Shown here: in pieces, positions 34,433-43,459 of the stretch
Layout: every line of letters starts with the position of its first letter
Numbering within the stretch: the stretch's first letter is position 1
From: an uncultured Saprospiraceae bacterium
Lineage (GTDB): Bacteria > Bacteroidota > Bacteroidia > Chitinophagales > Saprospiraceae
Assembly (NCBI GenBank): GCA_937928045.1
Contig: CALFWO010000021.1
Coordinates: 18,856-82,855, forward strand
Direction of reading: 5' to 3'
Length of the DNA: 64,000 nt
Translations under genes and position numbers: made by a program
The notes under the pieces: model-generated
Databases searched by the model: none
What the model was told of the DNA's origin: nothing
The model's input: the letters and a program-made list of their open reading frames with translations, nothing else

Positions 34433-34777
34433 ATGCCTAGATCGGTAAATTCGGTAGCATCGCACCGAAGAAGAAAGAAAATCTTAAAAATGGCTAAAGG
34501 GTATTTCGGTGCCCGTTCAAAAGTCTATACAGTTGCAAAAAACGCTGTAGAAAAAGGATTAACGTACGCATTTCGTGATAGAAGAAATAAAAAGCGTGCC
34601 TTCCGTAGACTTTGGATTGCCAGAATTAATGCAGGTGCAAGACAGCATGGAATGAGTTATTCAAGATTAATGCACGCCCTTTCAACCAAAGGAATTGACT
34701 TGAATAGAAAAGTATTGGCAGATATGGCCATGAACCATCCAGCGACATTCAAAAATATCGTTGATTCTGTGAAGTAG
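34433..34777 (+). CDS. rplT: 50S ribosomal protein L20
   Basis: 114 residues; [19 protein letters not shown] at 1-19, then the basic extension and the globular part with [20 protein letters not shown]. An early assembly protein of the large subunit and, in several bacteria, the translational repressor of rpmI-rplT. Length is typical (114-118). It ends the operon; a strong terminator starts about 20 bases later. Confidence 0.97.
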   Translation: MPRSVNSVASHRRRKKILKMAKGYFGARSKVYTVAKNAVEKGLTYAFRDRRNKKRAFRRLWIARINAGARQHGMSYSRLMHALSTKGIDLNRKVLADMAMNHPATFKNIVDSVK

Positions 34778-34796
34778 TCAAGCACAAACAAATAAA

Positions 34797-34832
34797 TAAA
34801 AAGGGAGTTGATTCATTTCAGCTCCCTTTTTT
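34797..34832 (+). terminator. Terminator of infC-rpmI-rplT
   Basis: Hairpin AAGGGAGTTGA / TCAGCTCCCTT (34801-34828) with A-run before and seven T's after. The T-run directly touches the ATG of the next gene at 34834. Confidence 0.85.
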
Positions 34833-34833
34833 T

Positions 34834-37800
34834 ATGTCCAATTCGTACCTTTCCAACATGTCCTCCATCCCTTCGGTTATCATGGAAGCGCAAGCTGCAA
34901 AAGAGGTCTACCGCAACTTACTGCGTGTGGCCACTCAGCCCAATTTAGAACTGGGACAACAATTTGCACTACTCCACCGCATATTCACCGAGTGTTATAT
35001 CGACATCTGTAGAGTTGAAAAAATTCCTTTCAATAATCTTTACAGCAGAATGGCTTTTATCGAGCATAGATATCGCCTTCCAAGATGGTTATCGAGTAGA
35101 TTGCACAGCTTTAGGATCTTTAGTAAAAAAGAGCAAAAGGAAGATCAGGAAAAAAAAGAGGCCTATGACCTCGGCATGAGCGCACTAATGCAATTGGTGG
35201 AATTCCTTTCTAAACAACAACCTCCAGCATCTTTAGTAACACTTTTCCCTGATGATAAAACAGCCATTTGGTATCCAAACTACAAAAAGGAATATCGAGA
35301 ATCCATACGAATAACAGTACTAGAGATTGACGATCAACAGAAATTGATTGTTGCCAAAAGTGAGATCAGTCCAAGCGAAACGATTACCGTGCAATACGAC
35401 ATCGCCGATTACAACGATAATTTTACCGAACAGATCGAACAATTGCCAGCATTTATTGGCTTGCCATGCATCGTTCAATTGCTAAAGGTCAAAACCAACA
35501 AAGCTGGAGTGTTGGAACCTAAGATGTTTATTATTGAGCCGGACCTGCTTATCGATATTTCGGCAATTTCGGAGAGCTTTCAACCTTTCGAGGTGCTTCC
35601 CGAATTTTATATGTTGAAAAAATATTTGCCATTTTCTCCTGGGATTCCACTGCTGGTTGGAAACATTGCAAATGCTTTTCTAGATGAATTACTTTTGAAT
35701 GATGAGGCGGAGTTTAAAGATCTCGTCAAAAATATTTTCAAACTACAACCGCTTTCCTTAGTTACTTTAAACGATGATGAAGTAAGGGAATTGGTTCAAA
35801 AAATAAAAACTCATTTTTTAGTCCTAAAAGAAATTGTAAAAAATGGATTGCCAAGAGCGGATATTGACCCCAATCAGATTTGCTTGGAACCCACCTTTTT
35901 CTCATCCGATCATGGCATTCAAGGGCGATTGGATTTATTCTATCCCGATCCAGAAAAACCTGCTATGATAGAATTGAAATCGGGAAAAGTTTACAAGCCC
36001 AATACCTATGGACTGGCCCGCAACCACTATACGCAAACCTTGCTTTATGATCTTCTGATTAAATTTACTTCAAAGCAACAGCTGAAGCCAACCAATTATA
36101 TTCTTTATTCTCAAATGGCTGAAGCTCCACTTCGCTTTGCGCCACCGGCTTTGAATCATCAAGTTCAAGCCATGGTAGTTCGAAATCAAATAGTATTTTC
36201 TGAATTCAAATTATCAAAATTAAATCTTGAAGATAAATTCGATGAAACCAATTGGATTTATGATTTAAATCCGCACAACTATCCTCAACTTAAAGGATTT
36301 CATCAAAGAGATTTGCAACGCTTTTCAAAAATTTTGAATGAGGCCAGTCCTTTAGAGAAAAAATTCTTTTTCAACTTTACCAGTTTCATTGCTCGGGAAC
36401 AATTGATTGCAAAGATTGGAATTCATGGTTCGGATCGGAGCCAAGGGCAAGCGGCACTTTGGTTAGATACTTTGGAGACTAAGCAAAATCGATTTGATAT
36501 TCTTGAAGGATTACATTTGCTAAAAAATGATTCTTCGGAAGAAGAGCCTCTACTCCACTTTGACAGAAGATCAGCACATAGTCTATCCAACTTTAGAAAA
36601 GGTGACATTGTTATTTTTTACCAAACTCCAGAAGTTGATGAGTCGCCACTTCATTATCAATTATTCAAAGGAACTATTTTAGTGTTGGAGGCAAAAACCG
36701 TTGTTATTCGATTGCGATACAAACAATTCAATTCAAAGGTATTTGAAACAGGAACAGCTTGGCGCGCGGAGCATGACATCATGGATGTTTCATTTACAAA
36801 TTTGCATAAGAATCTTTTCCGATTCCTGGCAGCAGCGACTAAAAAGAAATCTTTGCTTTTGGGATTGGCTACACCAAAGCCTTATCACTACGCCAACAAG
36901 ATTCCTAAGCCTGATGACTTAAGTGATCATCAGTTCAATGTTCTACAAAAGACGTTGACTTCAGAAGATTACTTTTTGCTTTGGGGGCCTCCAGGCACTG
37001 GAAAAACTTCCGTTCTACTTCGGCATTTAGTCAAACATATTTTAGCTGAAGAAAAAGAAGATTTGATGCTTTTGGCATACACTAATCGTGCAGTGGATGA
37101 AATGTGCGAAGCCATAGAACAAATAGGAGACCACATTCGAGATTTATATTTAAGAATTGGCTCTCGCTATTCCACTAAGGAAAATTTTGTGGATCAATTG
37201 CTACAAATAAAATTGGAAACAATTGACAATAGAAAAGAATTGCATAATTTGATTGGAAAAAAAAGAATCATAGTTGGAACGGTAGCTTCGATGTTAAGTA
37301 AGCCAGAGTTGTTCAAGCTAAAACGATTTGGAACGGTGATTATTGATGAAGCTTCCCAGATTCTGGAACCGATGTTGGCCGGTTTGTTACCAAAGTTTAA
37401 AAAGTTCATTTTAATTGGAGATCACCAACAATTACCCGCTGTGGTACTTCAAAGTCCTGATGATTCTAAGATCGATGATCCTGCGCTACACGAGCTCGGC
37501 TTATTCAATATGCGACATTCGTTATTTGAGCGATTGTACAGACGAGCTCGGGAATACAATTGGCATTGGGCTTACGATCGCTTGAATGAGCAAGGTCGAT
37601 TGCATAAAAAATTGATGCACTTTAGCAATCAGTTTTTCTATGAAGGATGTTTGGATTTAATTCCGAATCAAATCATGGGATCGGATCGGCAAACGGCTCC
37701 GTTGGTATTCAAAGCCTTAGATCAAGCTTCGGAAATAGGTCAACAGATTCAAACCCACCGGGCCTTGTTTATAGATACACCACCGGATCTCAATAGTCCC

Positions 37801-38232
37801 TCGGGAAAGACCAACCATTTTGAAGCAGCCAAGGTTGCCGATGCCGTCGACCACTTTTTACAGTTGTATAAAAGTTCAGGGAAATCATTGCATGATAATT
37901 CGATTGGAATTATAACGCCCTACCGTGCGCAGATTGCGACCATTCAAGCAGCATTGATCGAACGAAAAATTCCTTACGACAATATTAGTATTGACACTGT
38001 AGAACGTTACCAAGGTGGCGCTAGAGATATTATTTTATTATCACTTTGCACCAATAGCAAACGCCAACTTCAGCAATTGATATCAACTTCAGATGATGGC
38101 ATTGATCGGAAATTGAATGTAGCCATCACGCGATCAAAAGAGCAATTAATAATTTTCGGATCAGAAGAAATCTTGTTGGAGAATGAGTTGTATAGGAACT
38201 TGATATTTTGGGCAGGGCGAAAATCAGAATAA
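34834..38232 (+). CDS. Dna2-like nuclease-helicase (PD-(D/E)XK nuclease plus SF1B helicase)
   Basis: 1132 residues. A RecB/Cas4-like nuclease motif lies at about 363-385 (QGRLDLFY...AMIELKSGK: Asp near 366, Glu-x-Lys near 381-383). The C-terminal half is a Upf1/Dna2-type helicase: Walker A GPPGTGKTS (about 718), motif II IIDEASQ (about 836), motif III GDHQQLP (about 865), motif V SIDTVERYQGGARDI (about 1049) and motif VI NVAITRSKEQL (about 1092). The order nuclease-helicase equals eukaryotic Dna2, which trims flaps and resects DNA ends. The four-Cys Fe-S cluster of Dna2 is not evident around the nuclease. Start may be ATG 34834, which abuts the rplT terminator, or in-frame ATGs at 34858 or 34882; the terminator argues for one of the latter. 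Monocistronic. Confidence 0.8.
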   Translation: MSNSYLSNMSSIPSVIMEAQAAKEVYRNLLRVATQPNLELGQQFALLHRIFTECYIDICRVEKIPFNNLYSRMAFIEHRYRLPRWLSSRLHSFRIFSKKEQKEDQEKKEAYDLGMSALMQLVEFLSKQQPPASLVTLFPDDKTAIWYPNYKKEYRESIRITVLEIDDQQKLIVAKSEISPSETITVQYDIADYNDNFTEQIEQLPAFIGLPCIVQLLKVKTNKAGVLEPKMFIIEPDLLIDISAISESFQPFEVLPEFYMLKKYLPFSPGIPLLVGNIANAFLDELLLNDEAEFKDLVKNIFKLQPLSLVTLNDDEVRELVQKIKTHFLVLKEIVKNGLPRADIDPNQICLEPTFFSSDHGIQGRLDLFYPDPEKPAMIELKSGKVYKPNTYGLARNHYTQTLLYDLLIKFTSKQQLKPTNYILYSQMAEAPLRFAPPALNHQVQAMVVRNQIVFSEFKLSKLNLEDKFDETNWIYDLNPHNYPQLKGFHQRDLQRFSKILNEASPLEKKFFFNFTSFIAREQLIAKIGIHGSDRSQGQAALWLDTLETKQNRFDILEGLHLLKNDSSEEEPLLHFDRRSAHSLSNFRKGDIVIFYQTPEVDESPLHYQLFKGTILVLEAKTVVIRLRYKQFNSKVFETGTAWRAEHDIMDVSFTNLHKNLFRFLAAATKKKSLLLGLATPKPYHYANKIPKPDDLSDHQFNVLQKTLTSEDYFLLWGPPGTGKTSVLLRHLVKHILAEEKEDLMLLAYTNRAVDEMCEAIEQIGDHIRDLYLRIGSRYSTKENFVDQLLQIKLETIDNRKELHNLIGKKRIIVGTVASMLSKPELFKLKRFGTVIIDEASQILEPMLAGLLPKFKKFILIGDHQQLPAVVLQSPDDSKIDDPALHELGLFNMRHSLFERLYRRAREYNWHWAYDRLNEQGRLHKKLMHFSNQFFYEGCLDLIPNQIMGSDRQTAPLVFKALDQASEIGQQIQTHRALFIDTPPDLNSPSGKTNHFEAAKVADAVDHFLQLYKSSGKSLHDNSIGIITPYRAQIATIQAALIERKIPYDNISIDTVERYQGGARDIILLSLCTNSKRQLQQLISTSDDGIDRKLNVAITRSKEQLIIFGSEEILLENELYRNLIFWAGRKSE

Positions 38233-38235
38233 TAA

Positions 38236-38272
38236 AAATAGCTCGCCGGCTGTTGAAACCGATGAGCTATTT
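38236..38272. terminator. Bidirectional terminator between helicase and M49-like gene
   Basis: 9-bp arms AAATAGCTC (38236-38244) and GAGCTATTT (38264-38272) with an inner CGG/CCG pair, between convergent genes. Confidence 0.65.
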
Positions 38273-38298
38273 GATGAAACTAACCAAATATTAAATAA

Positions 38299-39945
38299 TT
38301 ACAAGCCCAACACCTTCACCCCTTGCTCAAATATTACATCCACAGGAATTCCCAATTCAGTCAAGCGATCCAAATCACTTTGCAATTGAGACTTGATGAC
38401 TCCTTTGTTTTTTACTAAGGCTGCTACCCCATCATAATTTCCATCCCCTTGAAGCGTTAGGATTTTCTCAGACAATGCATCCATAGCTTTCTGGAAATTT
38501 TCAAAGTTAACTTTGTAAGTTCCTGCATTTTCATCGCGGGTAAAAGCATTCATTTCATCAAAGAAATTAAATCGAATCATGTTTGCTTTTCCATGAGCAG
38601 AAGAAGCTCCAAAGCGAACCGACCTAAAAATTCCGGCCATAAAAGTCACGATGTAATCATTTAGATCTCCATCTAATTCTCCTTTTTTGTGTAATTGATT
38701 GATCATGTACAACCCAAGCATATCGGCCTTACCTTCTTCCAATGCAGAAGCATGTTCTTTAAGCGCTTTTCGTACCGTCCCTTTTCCATCAATGGTATTT
38801 TTAATTCCTAGTCCATGTGCCACTTCATGAAACATGGTATTCGAAAAGAAAGCATCAAACTTTATATGCTTGCGCTGCGTTGGATCAATCAATTCCTGAG
38901 CTATCGGAATTAAGATTTTATCAAACTTTGCCTTCATTGCATTTTTCAATTGCAAACGACGTGTACCTTTCTTGAGCTGAACTTCTTCATCATTTGGTAG
39001 ATTAATTGCAATGGTTTTAGAGCCAGCATTACAATCTCCCGCGTAGTATACCACATCGTAAGCATTCAGTTCGGTATCTCGTCCAGGTTTTTCTTTTTTG
39101 TATGCTGCAGGAACTGGCAATCCAGTTTGCAACTCGGGAAGAAAAGCGGCGTACTTTTCTAAACGCTTACTCCATTCCATATCTTTGATTAAAATATAAG
39201 CTTCGTGCGCAGCTTTATAACCAAAGAGCTGATCCTCATACGTTTCGATTGGTCCGATGACGACATCAATCGGATTCTTCTTCATATCCAACCAGGCAAA
39301 ATCAGATTGCTGATATTCATCATCGAGCATGGCTTTAGATCTTAGATTCAAATAATTTTTAAGTCCAGGTTCTTGGGCCAAGTCTGCAGCTTGCTTTAGC
39401 AAATCAGACACCTTGGCTACCTGAGACTTAAATTGTTGGTGATAAGGAACAGAAGTTAAGTTTCCTTTTTCATCTCTTCTTATAAAATTGTAAAGCCCAG
39501 ATTTACCAGCCAAAGATGAAGCTTCAAATTCTTCTTTAGACATATCCTTTGGATAATAATTAGCACCTTCTGGCTTGGCTCCTACTCCATCTACAAACGG
39601 CTTATTTCCATCTAATCGATCCCATGGTCCGTAATTAATATTTACGAATTGCTTGATTTTTTCATCCTTGATAGTAGACATCAATTCATTTTTGTCTCCA
39701 TAAGACTCAAACCAGAAAAGTTCGTTCATGACTTCTCCAGCATCAATAAGCAATGGAATCATTTTACGATCATTTGCACTCAGCGAAGATAGATCTGCCT
39801 CTAATTTAAAAGTTGTATACTTCGACAGTAATTTGTCTATCTCGCTAGTGGTAGCTTCGGATGAAATTTTTTCAGCGGTTTCCTCCACTGGATTACAAGC
39901 GAAGAAAAAAACTGAGGTAAAAATGATTAAGATTGAGTTTCTCAT
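38299..39945 (-). CDS. Dipeptidyl-peptidase III-like zinc lipoprotein (M49-type)
   Basis: 548 residues with a lipoprotein signal peptide (SVFFFAC, Cys17), so probably a periplasmic or surface lipoprotein. The zinc site reads HEVAHGLG (about 369-376) with a downstream EEGKADMLG (about 399-407). Classical DPP III (M49) has HEXXXH and EEXXAE; the present HEVAH is the shorter HEXXH form seen in the bacterial relatives that are often misnamed 'dihydrofolate reductase' or 'NUDIX-linked' proteins in databases. The general fold assignment comes from the paired motifs and length; substrate is unknown. It stands alone, ending at a shared terminator. Confidence 0.75.
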   Translation of the reverse strand: MRNSILIIFTSVFFFACNPVEETAEKISSEATTSEIDKLLSKYTTFKLEADLSSLSANDRKMIPLLIDAGEVMNELFWFESYGDKNELMSTIKDEKIKQFVNINYGPWDRLDGNKPFVDGVGAKPEGANYYPKDMSKEEFEASSLAGKSGLYNFIRRDEKGNLTSVPYHQQFKSQVAKVSDLLKQAADLAQEPGLKNYLNLRSKAMLDDEYQQSDFAWLDMKKNPIDVVIGPIETYEDQLFGYKAAHEAYILIKDMEWSKRLEKYAAFLPELQTGLPVPAAYKKEKPGRDTELNAYDVVYYAGDCNAGSKTIAINLPNDEEVQLKKGTRRLQLKNAMKAKFDKILIPIAQELIDPTQRKHIKFDAFFSNTMFHEVAHGLGIKNTIDGKGTVRKALKEHASALEEGKADMLGLYMINQLHKKGELDGDLNDYIVTFMAGIFRSVRFGASSAHGKANMIRFNFFDEMNAFTRDENAGTYKVNFENFQKAMDALSEKILTLQGDGNYDGVAALVKNKGVIKSQLQSDLDRLTELGIPVDVIFEQGVKVLGL

Positions 39946-40002
39946 GTATTGAAGGACTGGTTTTACAATAAGTTAAAGATAGTAAAAAGGAAAGGCTATC
40001 TA

Positions 40003-40812
40003 TTAAAATCCCATTATGCTTTTGTCAACGAAGTAAGGAACAACCAATCCATTTTCGAATCTATTCTTTTCATAGTAATTAGATTCAATTATTCCAGTCC
40101 ATTCATCAATCAGTTTCAATTGCCTAGAATCATTTTTCTGCACAAAGAAATTGTAAACATTGCCAATTTCTATTTGACTATTCATACAAATGCAGTGCAA
40201 ACGAGATAGGATAACCGTTCTGGTCCTGTCTAACATTTTCACCTTTAAGTGATATCCATCTTTCTTCTCTTTTATGGATTGAATAGAACCAATTAGAACA
40301 TCGTAGTCCTTGCCCATCATGGTTGAAAAAGCAATACTGCTTGTGCCTGTTGTTGAAATTTTATATGATTGTCGGTAACTCAATAAAATTCTTTCAAGTT
40401 CTTTGGAAAAAGGAATTCCTTCTATCCGCGGTTCCACCAGCCAAGTATAACCTGACTTCTTATCATTTGATTGGACCAATTTATTTACAAAAAAGAAATA
40501 GGATGCATCCTTCTCCATCTGGATACCATAATCCATGATCATGGTATCCAATTCTAAATCTATTACATCTAATTTATCAACACCAAATTTTATCGTTTCA
40601 TAATCTCTTGCTCCTTTATAATATTTTTGAATGGATACTTTGAGCGTGAATGCACTTCCATCTCCATCTGACTCCTCATATTTAATATCCGACAATTTAC
40701 CTTTGAAAACAGTATGCGCTTCATCAAAAAGTATTCTCGTGATTAGCGTTTGAGTTGATGCGAAAGTGGACAGCAGCGTAAATATAAATAGTAAGAGGTA
40801 AGTTGGTTTCAT
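40003..40812 (-). CDS. Secreted protein of unknown function
   Basis: 269 residues from ATG 40812; a signal peptide (MKPTYLLLFIFTLLSTFAST) is clear at 1-20. Met codons at 40815 and 40824 are alternatives. Upstream extension to 41001 would run into the queE gene in another frame and bury the signal peptide, so I reject it. The mature part starts ...HTVFKGKLSDIKYEES and has a VSIQKYYKG segment; this VF-G-x-V..VxxxYKG rhythm recalls netrin/TIMP-like OB-fold secreted proteins, a weak inference. Few cysteines. I do not recognise a family. Confidence 0.6.
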   Translation of the reverse strand: MKPTYLLLFIFTLLSTFASTQTLITRILFDEAHTVFKGKLSDIKYEESDGDGSAFTLKVSIQKYYKGARDYETIKFGVDKLDVIDLELDTMIMDYGIQMEKDASYFFFVNKLVQSNDKKSGYTWLVEPRIEGIPFSKELERILLSYRQSYKISTTGTSSIAFSTMMGKDYDVLIGSIQSIKEKKDGYHLKVKMLDRTRTVILSRLHCICMNSQIEIGNVYNFFVQKNDSRQLKLIDEWTGIIESNYYEKNRFENGLVVPYFVDKSIMGF

Positions 40813-40925
40813 CATTGAATTCATTATTAATGAAACGAAAATTAGAACATAATATTTCTTAGAAAGATAAGAGCAGAACAGCGTGTCTGCAATTCCGAAG
40901 CTTTGATCACCTTCAATGTTTTTCC

Positions 40926-41558
40926 CTACTTCAATCCTACCACCTTGTGCATCTGCACACTCAGTTTCCACTTTGGATTTTCTAAGCAGTAGACAATGCA
41001 AGCTTGAATATTGGCATCTTGGTTTTCATTGTCCATCGGCTGGAGGTAATAATTTTCGAAGTCGAGTTGCTCCCAATCTTCAGGATTCATTTTTCCTTGT
41101 GGATAGACCAATTTTAATTCATGACCTTTTTTAACAATCACTTCACTCCCCTCTTTTGGACTCATGCAAATCCAATCTAGTCCCTTGGGGATTTCGATTG
41201 TTCCATTGGTTTCGACACCTACTTCAATGTTATATTGATGAAATACTTCGATCAATGATTCGTCCAATTGCAAGAGCGGCTCGCCTCCGGTACAAACAAC
41301 ATATTTTTTCCCTTCATCCTCATCAGGCCAACAATCGCTTATTTTTTGGGCAAGTTCTTCCGCGGTGTATTTGCCACCGTTAACACCGTCAATGCCCCAA
41401 AAGTCTGTATCACAAAATTTGCAAATGGCTTTGTGTCGATCTTCCTCCCGACCTGACCAAAGATTACATCCCGAAAAGCGGCAAAAAACCGCTGGACGAC
41501 CGGCATGAGCGCCTTCTCCTTGTAGGGTGTAATAAATCTCTTTGACCTTATAATTCAT
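40926..41558 (-). CDS. queE: 7-carboxy-7-deazaguanine synthase (radical SAM)
   Basis: Radical SAM enzyme that contracts 6-carboxy-tetrahydropterin to 7-carboxy-7-deazaguanine on the way to queuosine. The cluster ligands are Cys31, Cys46 and Cys49 in a CX14CX2C pattern, the insertion-bearing form typical of QueE, instead of CX3CX2C. GEGAHAGRPAVFCRFSGCN (15-33) and TGGEPLLQ (about 90-97) bind substrate and SAM. Length of 210 is normal. It lies 12 bases after the methyltransferase gene's start side on the same strand (methyltransferase is downstream? no: it lies at higher coordinates, hence upstream), so both may share a message. Other que genes are not in the window. Confidence 0.93.
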   Translation of the reverse strand: MNYKVKEIYYTLQGEGAHAGRPAVFCRFSGCNLWSGREEDRHKAICKFCDTDFWGIDGVNGGKYTAEELAQKISDCWPDEDEGKKYVVCTGGEPLLQLDESLIEVFHQYNIEVGVETNGTIEIPKGLDWICMSPKEGSEVIVKKGHELKLVYPQGKMNPEDWEQLDFENYYLQPMDNENQDANIQACIVYCLENPKWKLSVQMHKVVGLK

Positions 41559-41570
41559 AGATGCGCAAAG

Positions 41571-42209
41571 TTAACGCTTTATTCCCTCCAATGACCAATA
41601 GTCGAAGATAAACTCTGACTTCAATTTAATGCTCGATTGTAAATGGAATCCAGCCTTAGTCATCATGACCTGATAATCAGCAAGGTCGTATTGGTGCGGA
41701 TGTAATATATCGCCTGGAATCAGTTGAAAAATCTTCTTCAACAATCCATAATTATGGGCGTCAATAGTCATGATCAATTTCCCATTAGGTTTTAGGCAAT
41801 CGCTAAGGTTAGCCACCGCTTTGTTGATATCGTCCACATGGTTAATAGCATTTATACAAAATATCAAGTCGAAAGGCTCCTTGCTTATGAATCGCTCTAA
41901 GGATTGATTTTCGAATGTACAAAAGGGATAATCAGCTGGATTAAAGTGCGGAAGGTCAATTGCATATTTGTCTAAAAGCGGGTCTATCGCCGTGACTTCG
42001 TGCTTGTCGAGTATGGTGAAAATCCCTGCCGGTCCACAACCTGCATCTAAGATTTTGCTCCCAGGATTCAAATCAACTGCCAATTCCGCCAAGGTCTTTT
42101 GCCAATAGTCCTTCTTCCAAGCCAAGTACTCCTCAGGAGACTTTCCTTTTAAGTAGTTCTTCCACCATCTAAGCTCGATATTCTGAGCAATTTTCCAACG
42201 CAAGGACAT
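41571..42209 (-). CDS. Class I SAM-dependent methyltransferase
   Basis: 212 residues. The SAM-binding motif I is KILDAGCGPAGIF (52-64); motif post-I ends in VTAIDP, and FDLIFCINAINHVDDI (about 117-132) is motif IV. The N-terminal WKNYLKGKSPEEYLAWKKDYW segment (positions 16-36) is a helical cap. Substrate is unknown; sequence type is that of small-molecule or lipid methyltransferases. It precedes queE by 12 bases on the same strand, so co-transcription is likely, but no link to queuosine is known to me. Confidence 0.8.
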   Translation of the reverse strand: MSLRWKIAQNIELRWWKNYLKGKSPEEYLAWKKDYWQKTLAELAVDLNPGSKILDAGCGPAGIFTILDKHEVTAIDPLLDKYAIDLPHFNPADYPFCTFENQSLERFISKEPFDLIFCINAINHVDDINKAVANLSDCLKPNGKLIMTIDAHNYGLLKKIFQLIPGDILHPHQYDLADYQVMMTKAGFHLQSSIKLKSEFIFDYWSLEGIKR

Positions 42210-42313
42210 CTTTTCGAATAATTTGAGGCGAAGTTAATGGAATGTAGGATATTTGCAGGCATAGCTGTTGAAAACTGAAAAGTTGTCGAATCAACAGTAA
42301 AAATGGAAAAGAT

Positions 42314-43309
42314 ATGATGATTGGCGAAGGTTCTAGGGTACGATTGATTTATACCGGTGATGTAGGGAAAATCATCCGGATTGATGATGATGTGGCTCAA
42401 GTAGAATTATCGGATGGCGATGTCATTCCTTGTCCGATGGAGAATTTAGAATCTGTGACTGCTGTTGCCGCAAAGCCATCAAATGAGTGGCAATTGAATG
42501 GGGAAAAAAGTTGGTTGTTATCGAAATCTACGCAGATTGGCTCGGGTGTTCATATGGCTGCGGCTTTTGATGAAAATGATCCTCAAAATTTCGAATTGTT
42601 TCTAATTAACAATACTGATCAATCCGCCCTATTTAGTTTTCAAATCAAATCAAAGATCAAGCAGCAAGGCAAACTTAATGGGAAGATCGGTGCAATGATG
42701 GTTTACCATTTGGATAAAATTGGATTCACTTGGTTAGGAGAAGGAACAAAGGCTTATTTTGAATTTTGGCCAGTGTTACAGAATGGAACAGGTAAAAAAT
42801 TAGATCCGGTTGTAAATATTAAGGTTCCTCAATTTTTTGAAAATCATCAAACGCATGCTGAGATTCATCCGCAGCCTTTGAAGCTTTTTCCGTTGTTTAA
42901 AAAGTGGGTAGCTGAGCCGACAGAGATGTCAAAAGAAAGTCTTCAGTCTTATACGAAAGAAAAAATGCGTTGGCGAGAATGGGAAGGGATTATGGACAAC
43001 CATGAGGTAGAAGCCAAGGCCGCATTTAACCACAAGATTGATCTCCATGCGGAATCCTTAACGGAGATGTACGATCAATTGGGAAGCCTTGAAATCCTAA
43101 AATTGCAGATTCGGCACTTTGAGAAATACATGACCGAAGCGATAAAAATCAATGCTGATCGCGTATTTATTATTCACGGAATTGGCAAAGGAAAACTTAG
43201 ACAAGAGATTGCAACGAGGTTGGCAAGATATCCTCAAGTTGCTTCTTACGTAAATGAATATCATCCAAGGTATGGCTGGGGAGCAACGGAGGTGGTATTT
43301 AGGTCTTAG
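42314..43309 (+). CDS. DUF2027 and Smr domain protein
   Basis: 331 residues. An N-terminal SH3-like/KOW-type segment (GEGSRVRLIYTGDVGKIIRIDD, positions 4-25; about 1-50), then the DUF2027 region (about 60-230) and a C-terminal Smr domain with IIHGIGKGKLR (about 287-297) and YHPRYGWGATEVVF at the end. Smr domains are nicking or RNA-binding nuclease modules as in MutS2. The architecture is common in Bacteroidota and its role is unknown, perhaps in nucleic-acid processing. It begins with two Met codons (42314, 42317). Divergent from the methyltransferase gene. Confidence 0.85.
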   Translation: MMIGEGSRVRLIYTGDVGKIIRIDDDVAQVELSDGDVIPCPMENLESVTAVAAKPSNEWQLNGEKSWLLSKSTQIGSGVHMAAAFDENDPQNFELFLINNTDQSALFSFQIKSKIKQQGKLNGKIGAMMVYHLDKIGFTWLGEGTKAYFEFWPVLQNGTGKKLDPVVNIKVPQFFENHQTHAEIHPQPLKLFPLFKKWVAEPTEMSKESLQSYTKEKMRWREWEGIMDNHEVEAKAAFNHKIDLHAESLTEMYDQLGSLEILKLQIRHFEKYMTEAIKINADRVFIIHGIGKGKLRQEIATRLARYPQVASYVNEYHPRYGWGATEVVFRS

Positions 43310-43345
43310 CTGCTTGTTGCGGAATGCTTGGATTTTCGATTTGGG

Positions 43346-43376
43346 CAATTCAATAAGAATTGAGTTCTTTTTTATT
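43346..43376 (+). terminator. Weak terminator of the DUF2027-Smr gene
   Basis: CAATTC (43346-43351) and GAATTG (43357-43362) form a short hairpin, followed by a T-run at 43368-43373. The stem is AT-rich, hence low certainty. Confidence 0.4.
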
Positions 43377-43459
43377 ATTAAAACCAACTAGAAAACAGAA
43401 ATTAGCCTCAAAATTAGTAACACTATTATTTTGTGATCGTCATTAAATAAACAGATTAG

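Noticed and set aside
34834..38232. Anti-phage defence system around the nuclease-helicase
   Set aside because: The neighbours are ribosomal genes and a peptidase; no second defence component was found.
40813..41001. N-terminal extension of the secreted unknown protein
   Set aside because: It would overlap queE and place a signal peptide in the middle of the protein.
41566..41573. TAACTTTG -7-like element just before queE
   Set aside because: It would make queE leaderless and lacks a -33 element; the motif is expected by chance in AT-rich DNA.
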